Assembly (NCBI RefSeq): GCF_000149955.1
Contig: NC_030993.1
Location: 3,402,743 to 3,466,742 of the forward strand
Direction of reading: 5' to 3'
Source: Fusarium oxysporum f. sp. lycopersici 4287
Lineage: Eukaryota > Ascomycota > Sordariomycetes > Hypocreales > Nectriaceae
Length of the DNA: 64,000 nt
The position numbers and the translations under genes were made by a program. The notes beneath the pieces are model-generated. The model did no database searches, was not told the DNA's origin, and saw only the letters and a list, made by a program, of their open reading frames with translations. How positions within the stretch are numbered: the stretch's first letter is position 1; every line of letters begins with the position of its first letter. Below are positions 1 through 12,338 of the stretch, in pieces.

Positions 1-1029
1 GTTGTTTGTAGTCATTGTTGTAGGAGGCGGTGGTTCATCGTCGTCTTCTGGGATGGGAGCACCGCTTGCGGGACGGAGTTCTAGAGCTGAGATTTGACCT
101 GCGTTGCCATCGAAACTTCTGATCGTTTGACCGGTGTTGAGATCCCAATCAAAGATATTCTTGTCCCATCCACCGCTGAGAACGCTCTTCTCATCCTGTG
201 CCATAGTCAAGACGGATACAGCGTTTGTGTGCTGCTGAAGACAGTGAATTCTCTTGCCCTCGTCGTGTCGGACGCTTTGGAGATTGATACCGCCTGACTC
301 AAGACCCGAAAGCAACCAAAGAGCCTGTGATTGCACAGCAAGAGAGTAGACGGGCGAGAGAATATGCTCCTGATCTCCCCGTCCCGGAGGCGGCGGCTCC
401 TCATTCTCCCAGTACGACATGAGTATCCCAGCCTTGGTAACGCTATCCACAAACGGATGTCTCTGCGCAACCGTCAAAGCCAACTTCCCATTGATGGTAT
501 TAGGACCGTCATATTTACGAATATACCCATCCGAACCTCCCGTGATCCAGTACCTCAAATCCGGAGTGATAGCCATCGCATTGACACTCGTCGATTGCGG
601 CGCCGCCATGGTCGGCACGATATCGTAAGACGCAGCGCTGATGTACTCGGCCGACGGCTGCGGCCACCGCCTGTCGAGACTCGGAGCGGGTGTAGCAGAT
701 TTCCTGGGCTGCGATTGCGAATCATCGGGTTCAGATTTTATCTGGGTACCCGTCTGATCGTTTGAGTCTGCCGCAGGCGGTTGAGACTCTTCGCCTTCAC
801 CGTCAGCATCAGCGTCTGCGTCGGCATTCTCGTCGTCGTCTTCGTCGTCGTTATTGTCGTCGTCGTCGCCTTCTGCGTCTTGATCTTGATCGCCGTTGTC
901 GTCAGCGTCCTCCATTGTCTCGTCGACGTCGTTGCGGTCGTTATCATTGTCATTATCGTTGTCGTTGTCGTTGTCATTGTCTGAGTCAGCTGAGCTGGCG
1001 GACAAGCGATCGTCGTCTAGGGTGTTCAT
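1..1029 (-). CDS. spt8: Spt8, SAGA complex WD40 subunit (3' end beyond window)
   Basis: SAGA coactivator subunit that contacts TATA-binding protein; nuclear. The minus frame is open from ATG 1029-1027 to the window edge (343 codons). Seen: a very acidic N-terminus (long Asp/Asn/Glu runs over about residues 7-75), a short linker, then the Spt8 core beginning near residue 125 with YDIVPTMAAPQSTSVNAMA, followed by WD40-like repeats (WITGGSDGYIRKYDG; SVLSGGWDKNIFDWDLNTG). This arrangement of acidic leader plus WD40 is typical of Spt8, whose full length in fungi is roughly 550-650 residues, so about half is missing. No intron is needed in the visible part. The call rests on domain order and motif memory. 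A (CT)n tract lies about 800 bp upstream. Confidence 0.85.
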   Translation of the reverse strand, partial: MNTLDDDRLSASSADSDNDNDNDNDNDNDNDRNDVDETMEDADDNGDQDQDAEGDDDDNNDDEDDDENADADADADGEGEESQPPAADSNDQTGTQIKSEPDDSQSQPRKSATPAPSLDRRWPQPSAEYISAASYDIVPTMAAPQSTSVNAMAITPDLRYWITGGSDGYIRKYDGPNTINGKLALTVAQRHPFVDSVTKAGILMSYWENEEPPPPGRGDQEHILSPVYSLAVQSQALWLLSGLESGGINLQSVRHDEGKRIHCLQQHTNAVSVLTMAQDEKSVLSGGWDKNIFDWDLNTGQTIRSFDGNAGQISALELRPASGAPIPEDDDEPPPPTTMTTNN

Positions 1030-1821
1030 GATGGGCACTGGGGAGGTTAGCTGGGTGTAATTGGGAGGTTGATGGAGGGAGACCTCAGGACAACTCTGGC
1101 GCAAATGATTCAGAGGCGTAATGAGGACTTACCTGTATAATATATCCACCTAGCAAAAGTCTAAAGTATCAATTCATGGAGCACTCTTTGAACAAAGGAT
1201 CCAATCCCCAATCGCATTTGAAAGTGTCGCAAAGGGTCTGTAGCCGTGCGCAGGATCGCCAAATCGTCTTTGAAGCTTCGTTAGCAGTCGCGAGAGATCG
1301 GAGAAGAAGCTCAAGGTATTGAAGCCGAGATATAATAGGTATAGAGAGCAGTTGGCAAGGTTGCGGTGCCGTTGCAACTGCGGGGCGTGATGTATAAAGG
1401 TCCAAGTTTAATAAGTTTGAAGCTCCCTTCGCGCGTCGCGTTTAATTGGAGCTGGAGCTGGAGATGGAGATGGCCCGATGTGTCTTAGTGATATGCGGTA
1501 CATGGTGGAGCCGAGGCAAGGGGCATGGGTCTCGAGGTGTTGGTGTAAGTCAACCTTTAATATTTCTTTCATTGTTCTCAATTAGTTCAGCACATGACAT
1601 GTACTTGCCAATCAATTGATATCTCTACCTGTGACAATAGAGCGCCAGCAGTATTGGCATTCAAGTCTATCAGTCTGCCATGTCAATTCCTCGTCAGCTG
1701 AGGCCATCCACTTACAATTACTAGTATCAGACAAACATTACAGACAAAGGGAATTCATTATTGTACTTACCACTCAGGGCTCAGTCTAGGTCTCTCACTG
1801 AGACGTAGCTATCAATACTTA

Positions 1822-1870
<49 letters not shown>

Positions 1871-1962
1871 ACACCAAAAGACTTACCTTAACTCCAATCA
1901 ATCTCCCAAGACTCTACAGTAAAGGCCAACTTCACTCACTCATCACTCCCTCTCTCAGCCAC
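1030..1962. other. Intergenic: Spt8 upstream region
   Basis: Lies between the Spt8 start (1029) and the stop of the next minus-strand gene (1963). It holds a perfect (CT)n microsatellite at 1825-1865. Small open frames at 1169-1405 show no recognisable protein features and overlap the likely Spt8 5' leader, so they are not called. Confidence 0.6.
1825..1865. repeat. (CT)n / (GA)n microsatellite, 41 nt
   Basis: An uninterrupted TC dinucleotide run. Read on the Spt8 coding strand it is a GA run about 0.8 kb upstream of the start codon. Confidence 0.98.
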
Positions 1963-2892
1963 TCACTTCCTCCCCGAATGTCGTCCACTCCCACCACCCT
2001 TTGATTCCCTCCTTGAAGATCTCCGACTGCTCCGTACAGCAACCTCCGTGAGGCTATCATCCGGCACAACCGTCTCACCACTCCCCGGCCAAACCGTCGG
2101 AGCATTACTGCCCCCAAACACCGAAGGCTCCGGCTCCGGCCCATCCTTGACGCAATCCCTCCAAGACTGAATTCTAGTCTGCGAGCTCTCGGGGACATGC
2201 TGAAGCGATCGAGGCCAGGCATCCTGAGGTACGTGGGGTGCTTCACGAGGGTTGAGAAAGAACTGCGATGAGCGTACTGATTGAACATCTGTATCGCGAT
2301 GGCTTGAATCGCCGTGTCCAAAGGTCTCAACTGCAAGATAATCCTCTCCGTCGCCGAGACGATGACGGTGGACTATAATCTCACCTGCGCTCCTCTGATC
2401 CCGACGAGGAATATTCGCAAAGAGCGCATCATTATCAGCATCATAACTCACCCGATGTCTAAGCCTCTGCTCCTCCGCCGTCTCCGCCTCAACCCTCCCC
2501 AGAATCCGATTCAGCCCGGAATCCCTATGAACAGCCGTCGGTTCACGCGTGAACGCCGACCCCTCAGAATGCGACCACTTGGAACAGATCCTCTGCGCCG
2601 GTTCAGCACTCACAAGAGGCTTCTGCTCCTCGTCAGAATACTCCTCACCGCAGTCGCTGCAGTCGCACTCATCTTGTGGCTCAGGAGGGACGTCAGCGTA
2701 GTGGCGCCATTGACGGGCTGTGAGGTTAAGATCTGGAGGGGCGTTTGCGAGACGAGCTTCGCGGGTTGCGGATGTGCTGCGTGGGTGACGACGGCAGCGG
2801 AAGCTGCGACGGTGAGAGGGACCCATTGTCCACTGGCCTAGAGCGTCGAGAAAGCCGACTTTGCGGGTTGGGCGCTTGCTATGTCTAGGCAT
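1963..2892 (-). CDS. Hypothetical protein, 309 aa
   Basis: Single-exon ORF from ATG 2892-2890 to the stop at 1963. I do not recognise the family. The N-terminus is strongly basic (MPRHSKRPTRKVGF, then Arg-rich to about residue 45). An acidic cysteine patch CDCSDCGEEYSDEE follows near residues 76-90, and the C-terminus is again Ser/Arg-rich. No signal peptide, membrane segment or catalytic motif is visible. Three cysteines in CxCSDC could bind a metal but do not fit a known finger. The gene lies on the same strand as Spt8 upstream and the C2H2 factor downstream. The long open frame and codon choice support a real gene, and the composition suggests a mostly disordered nuclear protein (inference). 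Confidence 0.65.
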   Translation of the reverse strand: MPRHSKRPTRKVGFLDALGQWTMGPSHRRSFRCRRHPRSTSATREARLANAPPDLNLTARQWRHYADVPPEPQDECDCSDCGEEYSDEEQKPLVSAEPAQRICSKWSHSEGSAFTREPTAVHRDSGLNRILGRVEAETAEEQRLRHRVSYDADNDALFANIPRRDQRSAGEIIVHRHRLGDGEDYLAVETFGHGDSSHRDTDVQSVRSSQFFLNPREAPHVPQDAWPRSLQHVPESSQTRIQSWRDCVKDGPEPEPSVFGGSNAPTVWPGSGETVVPDDSLTEVAVRSSRRSSRRESKGGGSGRHSGRK

Positions 2893-4096
2893 GATGGGCG
2901 AAGGGTCCTGGTTTTTTGTTGTGTTGGTTTGTTAGTGCGGATGAAGACTACCTTGGCTGTGATATTCTCTGCTGTGAGCATTCTCAAAGCTGTTGGCGAT
3001 GAGGAGGGAAAATGAGATGATGCGAGGTAAGATCATCTTGGTTATATAGGTACTCATGAAGAGTCGACATTGCTGGAACAATAAGGGACTTCCATGGTGT
3101 ACATGAGACTGTCACCACTGTCTTCACCCATGTACACCAAGTGAATGAACAAAGGCGCACAGCTACGATGTAAGAACAAACAAGCCCATTTTCTTCACCT
3201 GCGTATCTTACATGTTCTGTTCAGGCCAAAGCATTCATATGATGGCTTCATCATTCACGCGTACGCCGCAGAAGAGTCTTGTCTGGCGATGACTTTACGA
3301 CTCCCCACCAACTCAGCCATCTCATCATGGTCGGTCCGTAGCTTCAAGATCAAAGTAAAACTCAATGTGTATTACAGCTCAACGCATCGTAACTCGTGAC
3401 TATATCTACATGCACCCAAATAGATCCAAGACATACATCTCCCTAGCCAAAGCCCTGCACAAGGTACATGCCAGCCCAATTGTCTCAGGCACCACCTCAT
3501 TTCCCCTACATTCCTCAAATCAATCCCATATATTTCAGCCTCTGACGCACTCATTCATTCAAATCCGTCCCTTCCGGGTTCTCTATTCCTTTCTTGCTTC
3601 TTTCTCTTCCTATCCTATCTTACAGCATATGGCTATTCAGCGTCGCTGTAAATGCACACCAACTTCAATACCAGTACACATCCTCACTCACTAACTTACT
3701 CAACCACCGGTTTTTGTCCCTATTCAATCCACCAACCCAAGTTACTCCCATGTATTCTCATCCATCAATGACATAAAAGGAAACAAAGGACGACAGGACA
3801 GCTGCATCACCCAACTCCACCTTTTTGATCCAGGACCAGGACATGAGAAGCCCAATACATTTCTTTCAGCCTGCCGTGACAAGATAAAAAAACAACCCAG
3901 ATGCCCTCACCTGTCGTCTCGATGAAGGGGTATTATCATTATCTACTAAGGAAAAACAAAAAAAGGAAAATGCTTGCAGGAACACCAGGAGGTCCGCAAA
4001 GGTTGTTGTTGATTCGATTCAAGGAAAACGTGGGGAACCCAAAACTGGGCAAGCAAACCAGATGGCTCAGTAATGTCCAAAAGTCAAAGAATGTGT

Positions 4097-4133
<37 letters not shown>

Positions 4134-4144
4134 CTAGCTTAAGC
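2893..4144. other. Intergenic with 3' UTR of the C2H2 gene
   Basis: Upstream region of the hypothetical gene and downstream region of the zinc-finger gene. Pyrimidine-rich stretches occur on the plus strand at 3400-3750. Short plus-strand frames (3145-3776) have no protein features. The (GT)n run at 4099-4132 begins 12 nt beyond the zinc-finger stop codon. Confidence 0.5.
4099..4132. repeat. (TG)17 microsatellite in a 3' UTR
   Basis: A 34-nt uninterrupted TG run on the plus strand. In the minus-strand transcript it is a CA run starting about 12 nt after the stop codon of the C2H2 factor (4145). Confidence 0.97.
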
Positions 4145-6093
4145 TCATGAGGTGACGCGAGGGTCATTGAAATATTGCACCATGCCCCAGCCACCTGTAG
4201 CACCGTCATGCTGTTGGCCGGGTTGCTCGACAACAGAGCCTGTGAGACTCTCCCAGTCGTCAAACAAAACAGGCGGTGCTGGCGAGTACTCAAAGTCCAT
4301 CATTGACTCACCAGCGTCGTGGCCCTGCGAGTGAGGGGGTGGTGGTAGCTCACGCTTCTCGAGCGGAGAAGGCGCTGGTGGCGGCATCAACGGCGATGTT
4401 GAAGGTCCCATTGGTGAGTGGGACGAAGAGTCTGGTGACGGTCTCGAGGGTGAGGGGAATTGTTGGGAAGGCACCATTATCGTGTTTCGGAACGGCGTGT
4501 TGAATTGGGTCTGTTGAGGATCAGGTGAAGGCATCAGAGACTGATGCCCTCCGTGGCCCTGGGTAGGTAGTGGCATAAACGACATTCGAGGGTCGTGTGT
4601 AAAGCCCTGGGGTCCAAGACTGGCGTGTGAGTACTGCGGAGAGGGGATTGGTGCTGAGGTAAGAACAATATCGGCCAGGTCGTACGCAACGCTGACAATC
4701 CACTGAGCTTCACCTTCATCCCCGGAGAAGAACTCGAGCAGATCCTGGAGTTGGCCGGGGTTCTCGTTCTCGAGGAAACCTTGGGCACGGCCAGTCTTGC
4801 TTGGGTGCCAACTGAACTGGGGTCGTCGGCCATTGTACTCGGCCTGCTTGCTCACAACCAATGCATCCCAAGCCTCGTGGATCAGAGGCTGGTGGAGGAG
4901 ACCGTACACAACACGAGAATGCATCCAGTCACCCTTTGTCATACCCGACTCGAAGTGTCGAGCAACGTGTTCGACGTGGCGCTCACGGGCAGGGTGAAGG
5001 GCAGAGCAGAAGCCGCAAGCCCAGTACTTGCGCTTTCGGAGGAACTTGACCACCTTTTCGGCGTGAGGGCAAGTCTTGCATCCGTGGCACTGCTTGTGAT
5101 GCTGGTTGAACGAGTTGGATCCCCAGAAGCTGCGGTTACATCCAGGCTCGGGACAAGGATACTTGCGCCAGCGCTCGTGAAACTCATCCTCGTGGCGCTT
5201 CCAGTCATACTTGCGCTTGAAGCTGGTCTCACACGAGGTGCACCAATAAATGTTGGTCTTACCAGCTGTGCCGACCGGGGCACTCATGGGACCGAGTCCG
5301 TTCAAAGAGCTGGAAGGAGGAATAGGGAGCGGCGCCTGCGATCGGTTGCAAGTAGAAGCGGACTGCCAAGACATCGAAGACTGTCCCGAATTGGTCGACC
5401 AGATGGAAGCATGCCCAGAAGAACCGGAACTCGTCGAGGAAACGGAGATGCGAGGGCGATGGCTGAATGCAGCTTGCGGGGGAAGAAACATGGCTGGGTT
5501 GGGAACTTTATTAGCATCAATGTTAGCAAACTTCCAGGGGCCGAGGCTTCATTGTTGGGCAAGCTTCACGTACAGTTCATGTCCTCAGAAATGATTTCGT
5601 GCTTGATCTCAGCTGAAGGGGTCGTGGCAGTGGGTGAAATGCTATTCGGAGTCGTCGTCACGGCCTGGATACTAGGGCCATTGGAGGCAACAGGAGGCGG
5701 AGGAGGGCATCGCATCGGTGGTGGAGGAGCGAGCGAAGCAGTAGGGGCCGTTTGACTCGGGTTGGGAGGTTGCTGGCTAAAAGGAGTCTGCTGAGGTTGA
5801 GAAGGAATCGTAGGCATGGCTTGCATGGCTGTCATCGCGCTGAGGTTCAAGCTGAGGCCATGGCCACCATCGACCAGCTGATGTAGAAGCTCCTTGGACA
5901 TGCCTGAGTCAATCAGGACCTGGAGGTTCTTACGGGCCTCGGCGAGGACATCCTGAGGGTTCGCGTCGTGAGACTGCTGGGGCGAAGGACTCGGTTGCTG
6001 CGACATGTTGTGCTGTTGGAAATCGAAATATTGTTGAGGGCTGCTGGTCTGACTTGAGGTCTGTCGCTGATTCTGGTTCTGTCTCGGGTCCAT
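4145..6093 (-). CDS. C2H2 zinc-finger protein, 622 aa
   Basis: Two exons: 6093-5574 and 5493-4145. The 80-nt intron has donor GTACGTG and acceptor cccaacccag, with branch-like GCTAAC and GCTAAT motifs, and joins EDMN to SMFLPP in frame. The N-terminal half is Gln/Pro/Ser-rich, with a short predicted helical stretch near residues 45-75 (VLAEARKNLQVLIDSGMSKE). The central region carries zinc-binding pairs: CTSCETSFKRKYDWKRHEDEFH, CPEPGCNRSFWGSNSFNQHH, CKTC and CGFCSALHPARERHVEHVARH. The C-terminus is Pro/Ser-rich and disordered. This is a conserved filamentous-fungal C2H2 type; the target genes are unknown to me. The start is the first ATG of exon 1. The neighbouring upstream region is unusually long (6.2 kb), which fits a regulator with extended control sequences (inference). 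Confidence 0.85.
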
Positions 6094-9000
6094 GGGCTCC
6101 GCTCACATGGAGGGAAAATCGGAAATTTCGACGTGAATCAAGATGAGCAATGCGGTGATATCCGAGTTTCGTCAGCTGGTTTTAGAATTTGGGTTGGATA
6201 TAACGCGGTTGTTGAAGCGAATGTGGTTGACGTCGATGGATGATGAGCTGATGATACGGGGTTGGTAGCGAATGAGTTGGTTCCGTTAGATTTCGGGAAC
6301 GATTGAACAACGAAGGACAAAAGCGAGAGTCTAAGGTCCCAAGACCTTTGAGCGAGAGTGGATATGAAGCAAAAGAAACAGGAGAGAAACGAAAGAAGAA
6401 AAGGTTGGTGACGGTTAGCTTGGAGTTGTGAAGAGACGACGGGAAAGGATGGAAGATGATGGGGGATGGGGAGGGTAGTGTAGGAGTAGGCGTAGGCCGC
6501 GGCGACAGCGACAAGCGTTGGTACAGGCTTGCTCAGTCAGGTACAGGGAGTCTCTTTCTCGTAGGAGTGGGAGTGAGGAAGAAGCTAGACTAGGGGTGCT
6601 GGAGTCTTCCTAGACACTGGGTCCTGGGTCTTGATCCCAGGTCCGTTCGGTACAAGCACAGTATCCGTAGATGAGAGATCAATGGCTGATGGGGGGAGAG
6701 AAGACGGAACGATGCTGATGGGGCAGAGATCAGAAAGGGAAAGGGGCGTGTAGTGCAGCCAGGATATTTCTCCGACTAATTAATGATCGCCTTTTGATGT
6801 TTTGTGTGCCTTTTGTGTTTTGATCGTGGTGTTTAGGGGGTGCGACAAAATTGGTCTGTGTAGCTCTGTGCTGCTGCTGTAATTGCGGCTGTAGACAGCT
6901 AAGCAGAGCGCTATCGCTGGTGCTGGAAGGAGCTTGTTGCACTGAAGAAGGGGGGCGGGCCCGATTTGGAGCCCGTGCCAGAGGCGTCGGTTTGTGATTC
7001 TGGCACCACTCGCTCACTCAATTCAATGACTGTCTGGCTGACTGCCCCAAAAAAGAACAGACACCCACGAGACTGGGACTGGGGCAGAACCTAGAAAGGA
7101 GCAAATGGGGTCGAAAATCAGAGCTTGAACCAACCAAAATTGCCCTTGCTGTTTAAAATGGGGCACCACTTTGGTTAGGTTCGGGTACCTTGCTGTTGCG
7201 GTCTTTTTGGGGGCCTGTTCCTTTTTTTCTGTACCAAGCCCTGTCCCGTACTGTCCGGCTCTTGAGCCAGAGTTTCACAAAAATTAATGATTAATGACGA
7301 GCCGCGATGGTTTCCCTGGTGGAAATGAAGAGGGCGGAAATCCAAGATCACTCACTACCCGTGACGAGTGAACAAGCTTCCCAAAAATAGAAGAGCTTAT
7401 TCCCCGTGAGAGAGTGTAGATAAAATGACGGGAGAGGATGAGAATAGAGTGAGAGAAGCTATGGATGATGTGGAGGAGAAAATGATCCAGGGGATGGGAT
7501 CGAGGAAAGAGATCAAGGATAAGGTAAGGTCGGAGGGATAGATAAAATCGACAGGTACAGTTGAATAGTGACGTGACGTCCAGGAAGGATCCTATTGACT
7601 GGCCTGGACTGCATTGCCAATGTACGCCTGCTTACCTTACAGCGCGCTGTGGTTCACTACCGAAGTCCCTATTCGCGGATGAAGCCGTTGTAGAAGTATT
7701 GGAAAGCGCTACTGTCATCATCTGAATGGCTCCCGTCGATTCGTTTCGATAACCGCTCTACTAAGCAAACAGCGACGATCTCACCTGGCTCCTCCATCCC
7801 CTCCCTCTCCATCTTGCCTCGTCTCTCAACTCATCACGATCTCTCTGCAGAGCGTCATAACAACGAGATCTCCCCTCTCGCGCTGTCGACCGACAGGCGG
7901 GACCTGATGGGCGACGAGACAGGCACACCCTGGTTCTGTTTGGGTCGAAGCGGCACCAGGGGTCAATGACGAGCCCAGGAGCCAGGACAGGGGGTCTTGC
8001 AGCAGAAACCGACCTAGCCAAGACCAGAAGCCAAGCCAAGCACCAAGCCAACAGGAGCCAGGGTTCAGAACCAGGTCCTGGCAGTCAATCCCAAGAACGA
8101 TGGCGGGAGCTTTGAATCAAACAGCCAGCGACAGAAAAGGTGCCAGCTCACTTGTGACAGGACAGCCTGCCTACCTGAGCCAAAACATCTTGTGACGGTG
8201 TATCAGTGTGTGTTGTAGCCATACAAACACAGAAGTCCTTGTGTTTCACCACATATTGACTCTAAAGATAGCAATTCAATTACCTGCCTGCTTGCTTGTG
8301 TTCAAGTTTGCGTTGTCGCTTTAATGCAATGTCTCTTGGCTAATCAAGCCAATAGGATTGCCCCTGTCCCGTGCATCGGCTGCAGGCACAGAGCGACAAG
8401 AGTCGACATGGGGTCGTGTTCGGGAGACCGAGAAGCGAGAGTCCTGTCTGTCATTGACAGAGGGCTGTAATGGCCGTAATGAAGCTGTTCAGAATGCGAA
8501 TTTCCCATGACACGAGCATGGCATACGATCCACACAGGAAAGATCCATTGCCCATTAACGATACAATAGGCGGCACCTTTTGCCCAAGCGTCCTTGTGCT
8601 AAAGAGCCCGGTTGCTGATCCTGGGCTGTCTATTTCCAAATCCCTTCTCTTTGCTCCGGGGTTTGCCTTGATCAAGGTAGTATAGTCCGTGGCACGTCCC
8701 TTGTTATCAGAACTGTTTTGCTAGCTGACGATGATAGGGATTACCACGTTTTTCTGGCAATCTCGGGGATTGATTCAGTCAATCAGATCAATTTTGGCTA
8801 CCCGTAGGTCCCGTAAAGGCACAGTTCTTTTAGCCACCCAGGTCAAAACGTGCTTCCAGCCTTTCTGGGCAAAATGCTGATCTGATCTGGCTTGAACCCG
8901 GAACCCGCGCTGTAACAGCTATGCTCACCTGAAACACCAACGGCAAGGAACATTGGGTAAAGCCAACAGCCAGCAATTCAAGGGTCGCGATCCAAAACGG

Positions 9001-12000
9001 CCAGCCTAGCCAGGCAGAGAAGAGTTTACTGTGCACTGGAATGAGACAGAAGATAACCGTCAGCGCCGCCCGTCGAGCGTTTCGAAACGGTTTTCCGCCA
9101 ATCAGCCACTACAGGTATTGGTCCGAGGGTAAAGCCCCGACAAGAAAAGGAGCAACATCCTTGGCTCGAATGATGTCGTGTCCGTGGTTCTATATGAACA
9201 TGGGTAGTGACCGAAAAGAAGAAAAGAATACCTAGAAGAGGGTCTCTCTGAAGGGTTGGTTGTTACGCTGAAAAGAGTTCCGCTGTTGGGTTACAGCGAC
9301 TGTCGAGCCCAGGTATGGATCATGACATGTGCCGGGCCAAGACCTTTCAAGTCGTCAATGACCAGGTAACGATAATTCAATTCGGTCAGCATTCAACATC
9401 CGGATTACAGCTCGATTGCAAAGCTTCCAGGATGATCAAGCCTGTGGCTGGGTCTGAAGCTGAGGCTGGAGCTGGGGGTCGGGGTTGGTTGAGCGACTGG
9501 ACTGGGCTAGCCTTTCTGAACTGTAGTGATTTATGGCACCATCATGTCTGCAACTCAACGTCGCACCTTGACGCCTCTTCCATCAGCCCGGACTGGTTTC
9601 TAATCAAATCATGAGAGAAACGCAAGGGGTAGACGAGAAAGGTTGTGGTTGGATCTGCTATACCTACCATGAGTGAGTCGGATAACTCTAGCTCTCAACC
9701 CCTGGATCGCCGCTGTCATCATCGTCATCGCTTACCTATCTCCTCCCGTCTTGGCCTCTCCACCCGCAACGAACGACAGGCAAAGGCAGGGCCCTCAATC
9801 AGTTTGCGTTTTCGTCTGCGCCCTTTTTCCGAGCGAGGCGAATCGACTGGTGCCTCTCAGCACTGTAATTGAAGTTCCCCGGGCATTAAGCAACATGATG
9901 ACTAGGGTCTTTAATGCGTCCCAGCACAGGGGTAAGCTTTTACTGGCGCGGCACATGTGGAAATTGCCTGGCTCTTATTAGGATGAAAACAAACCCCAAC
10001 TCAAACGAGCCCAACCGAACTCAACGGCCTCAGCTCGGTTGTCTGCATCTGCATCTATCTGCACCAAGAGGAAATACTCCGCTGTCAATCATCAAAAACT
10101 CGTCTTGGCTGGGAGATTAGCCAGAAGCTAACCAGCAGTAAAGTTTGGGTCACGCACTGTCCAAGTTCGAGAAGCTCGCTCTTACGTGCATCATTTCGCG
10201 TATCACGACTCCCCATGTCCCGCCCCCTTTCGCCGTTGAGCCCAGTTTGACCGACCGACACAAAAGATACCATGACGATCCAAAGGTCGAGAACCTTGAT
10301 GATGACGATGTTAGAGTTGCATCCCGCCTGACACGCTCTGTTGGTGCCGATTAGCAAACATCTCATTACCCACAGTTCACGATATTGCTCACCCGCGTAT
10401 AGAGTTATATTTTCATGGTCGCATCGTTACTGGTCCTTGAAAGTTTATCCATATCTGTTCTAGTCAGGGACCAGAGGTTACATATCATCATCATCATCAC
10501 ATGAACCGATCAACGACGCTATCGTGTTCTAGGCATGGTCGCCGAGACGCTGGGTCTGTGCTTCTAATTTCACCAAAGGGCAGAAAGTCACGAGAATCCT
10601 CTGCAAAATCACTTCTCGTTGAGTTCCGCTCTATCAGAGACACTTATGCAGCCATTGTGTCTAGCTTGTGTTCTTCAATGACGGCTAAAATCTCCTTAGG
10701 CACATATCCACAACATGATTCATTTGCGGATCCCACTTCGTATTCCAGCATTAAAAGCAGATCATATGCAACAAGCATGTCGCTGAAGACCCTTTTCTAG
10801 CCCATTTCTTGGGTTCGTGTTTCTATGTTTAAACATGAACACTATCACTGTCCCACGTCGGCCAAACTCTTTCTTGTCATAGACATAAACTCTGTGTATT
10901 CCGTACGTCTGTCTGTCTGCATTTATTTTTAATTGTATTGTTGCTTTTTAGTCCTCCCGTATTTCCCGTTCAGCCCCCTCATCACAGAGAAAATCACAAC
11001 GTCAAAGGTTTCACCATCCTTGGCTCGGGTACCTACGCACCGCACAGCACACGATTACCCAGCTGAGATAGCCCGGAGATAAAAGAGACAGAGGCACGGT
11101 AAGAAATAGGGGATGAAGGGTTTTTTTTAAGCATGGTACCTTGACAAACCTTGCTCGGGAACAGAACGTTTTTATACCAAAGGAGCGATATACCGTCTAA
11201 ACCCTGCCGTTTGGTATATATAAAAGGGCAGATATGTATTACATGCAAGGGACCGAGTAGCACCACGTTTTTTTGCGAGATAACATTTCCGGCAATTCGT
11301 TCACCGTCTCTTTCGAGAAGTTGTTATCTCTTTTTCAGCTGAAAGATTCTCAACAACAGAAGGGACAAGACTGTTGAACACAACAGCCCACTGCACGCTC
11401 CTCCAAATCAATATGAAACCAGCCTCCAAACGCACCGGCTCCGAGTGCGCCACCTCCTCCTCCACACCCCGGCACCTCCGTCTTTCTCTTTGCAGGTCTT
11501 TCGTCGTGCAAAACTGCAGAAAGCCGAACGGAATCGGGGTCTTTGCTCCCTCCTTCTTACGGATCCTACTCTGTAAGGTACTGTTCCATTTACAGGGGGT
11601 TCATATTCTCGGCCGAGCACTGCCACGCGCACTGGAGTCGAGTTGGCTTGAGTTGAGTTGAGTTCCATTCGCTTGCCTTCACTTTACCTACACCCCGCTC
11701 CACCCCCTTTCCACTAAAACGTCACCGATTTTCTAGTCCCGATCCTAGTTCGCCGTTACTTTTCTTGGATGATTACATTTCGTTTTCTTATTAAACTATA
11801 GAAAGAAGACAGAGAGAGAGAGAAAATAACTCGTACAATGATCAAAGTGTAACTGATCGTCAGGTTTGTGCTCTCGTCCGTGCGAACCTTTGCGATCGTC
11901 CATCTAAGACACCCGCACCACCCAAAGTTGGCAGTCCAAAACCCGATCAGGGACGATCAAAGAAACACTGTGCCTGATCGTTCCGAATGGGATCGGAGAG

Positions 12001-12338
12001 GAGGGCTCCAACTTTCGATCTTAGGCTTGGGCTTGGGGCTTTGGGGAAAGACCAGACCGCACGGGCAGAGCTGAAGAGCAATCGTGCAACACCGGCGCGA
12101 GAGTGGTAGTCCAAATCGGGTATTCATCAAAGTCAAAGCTTGCATGGCTAGCCGTCCTTTGCCCATCTGCCGATCGTATATGCTATGCCCCGTAATGTTT
12201 ACTTGAAGAAAAAGTTTCCAAAACGTCCCAGCAGCCGAGATCGTCAGCCGACATGTCTCGGCGAAGTACAATCTTCAATGTACTTGAGACGACATGGTCC
12301 GCTTTCCAAACCAAGTTCAGTGCAGTGAGTAGTACACT
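6094..12338. other. 6.2-kb gene-free region upstream of the C2H2 factor
   Basis: Lies between the C2H2 start and the Pex16 stop. Open frames are all short (at most about 110 codons), and none shows domain motifs or plausible exon joining. The first ~450 nt are probably 5' leader of the C2H2 gene. A purine run (gagagagaga) sits at 11808-11823 and a CAT repeat at 10483-10500. I see no transposon ends or RNA gene. Confidence 0.55.

Noticed and set aside
738..1031. Valine-rich, arginine-rich and threonine-rich frames in the first kilobase
   Set aside because: They are shadows of the Asp/Asn-rich Spt8 N-terminus read in other frames.
4751..5755. 334-codon plus-strand frame opposite the C2H2 gene
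   Set aside because: Antisense shadow of a gene with clear zinc-finger motifs. It begins at a GC-rich codon pattern mirrored from the real frame.
10501..10800. 99-codon plus-strand frame with an ATG
   Set aside because: Ser/Arg-rich chance frame in a gene-free region, with no motif, introns or neighbouring exons.
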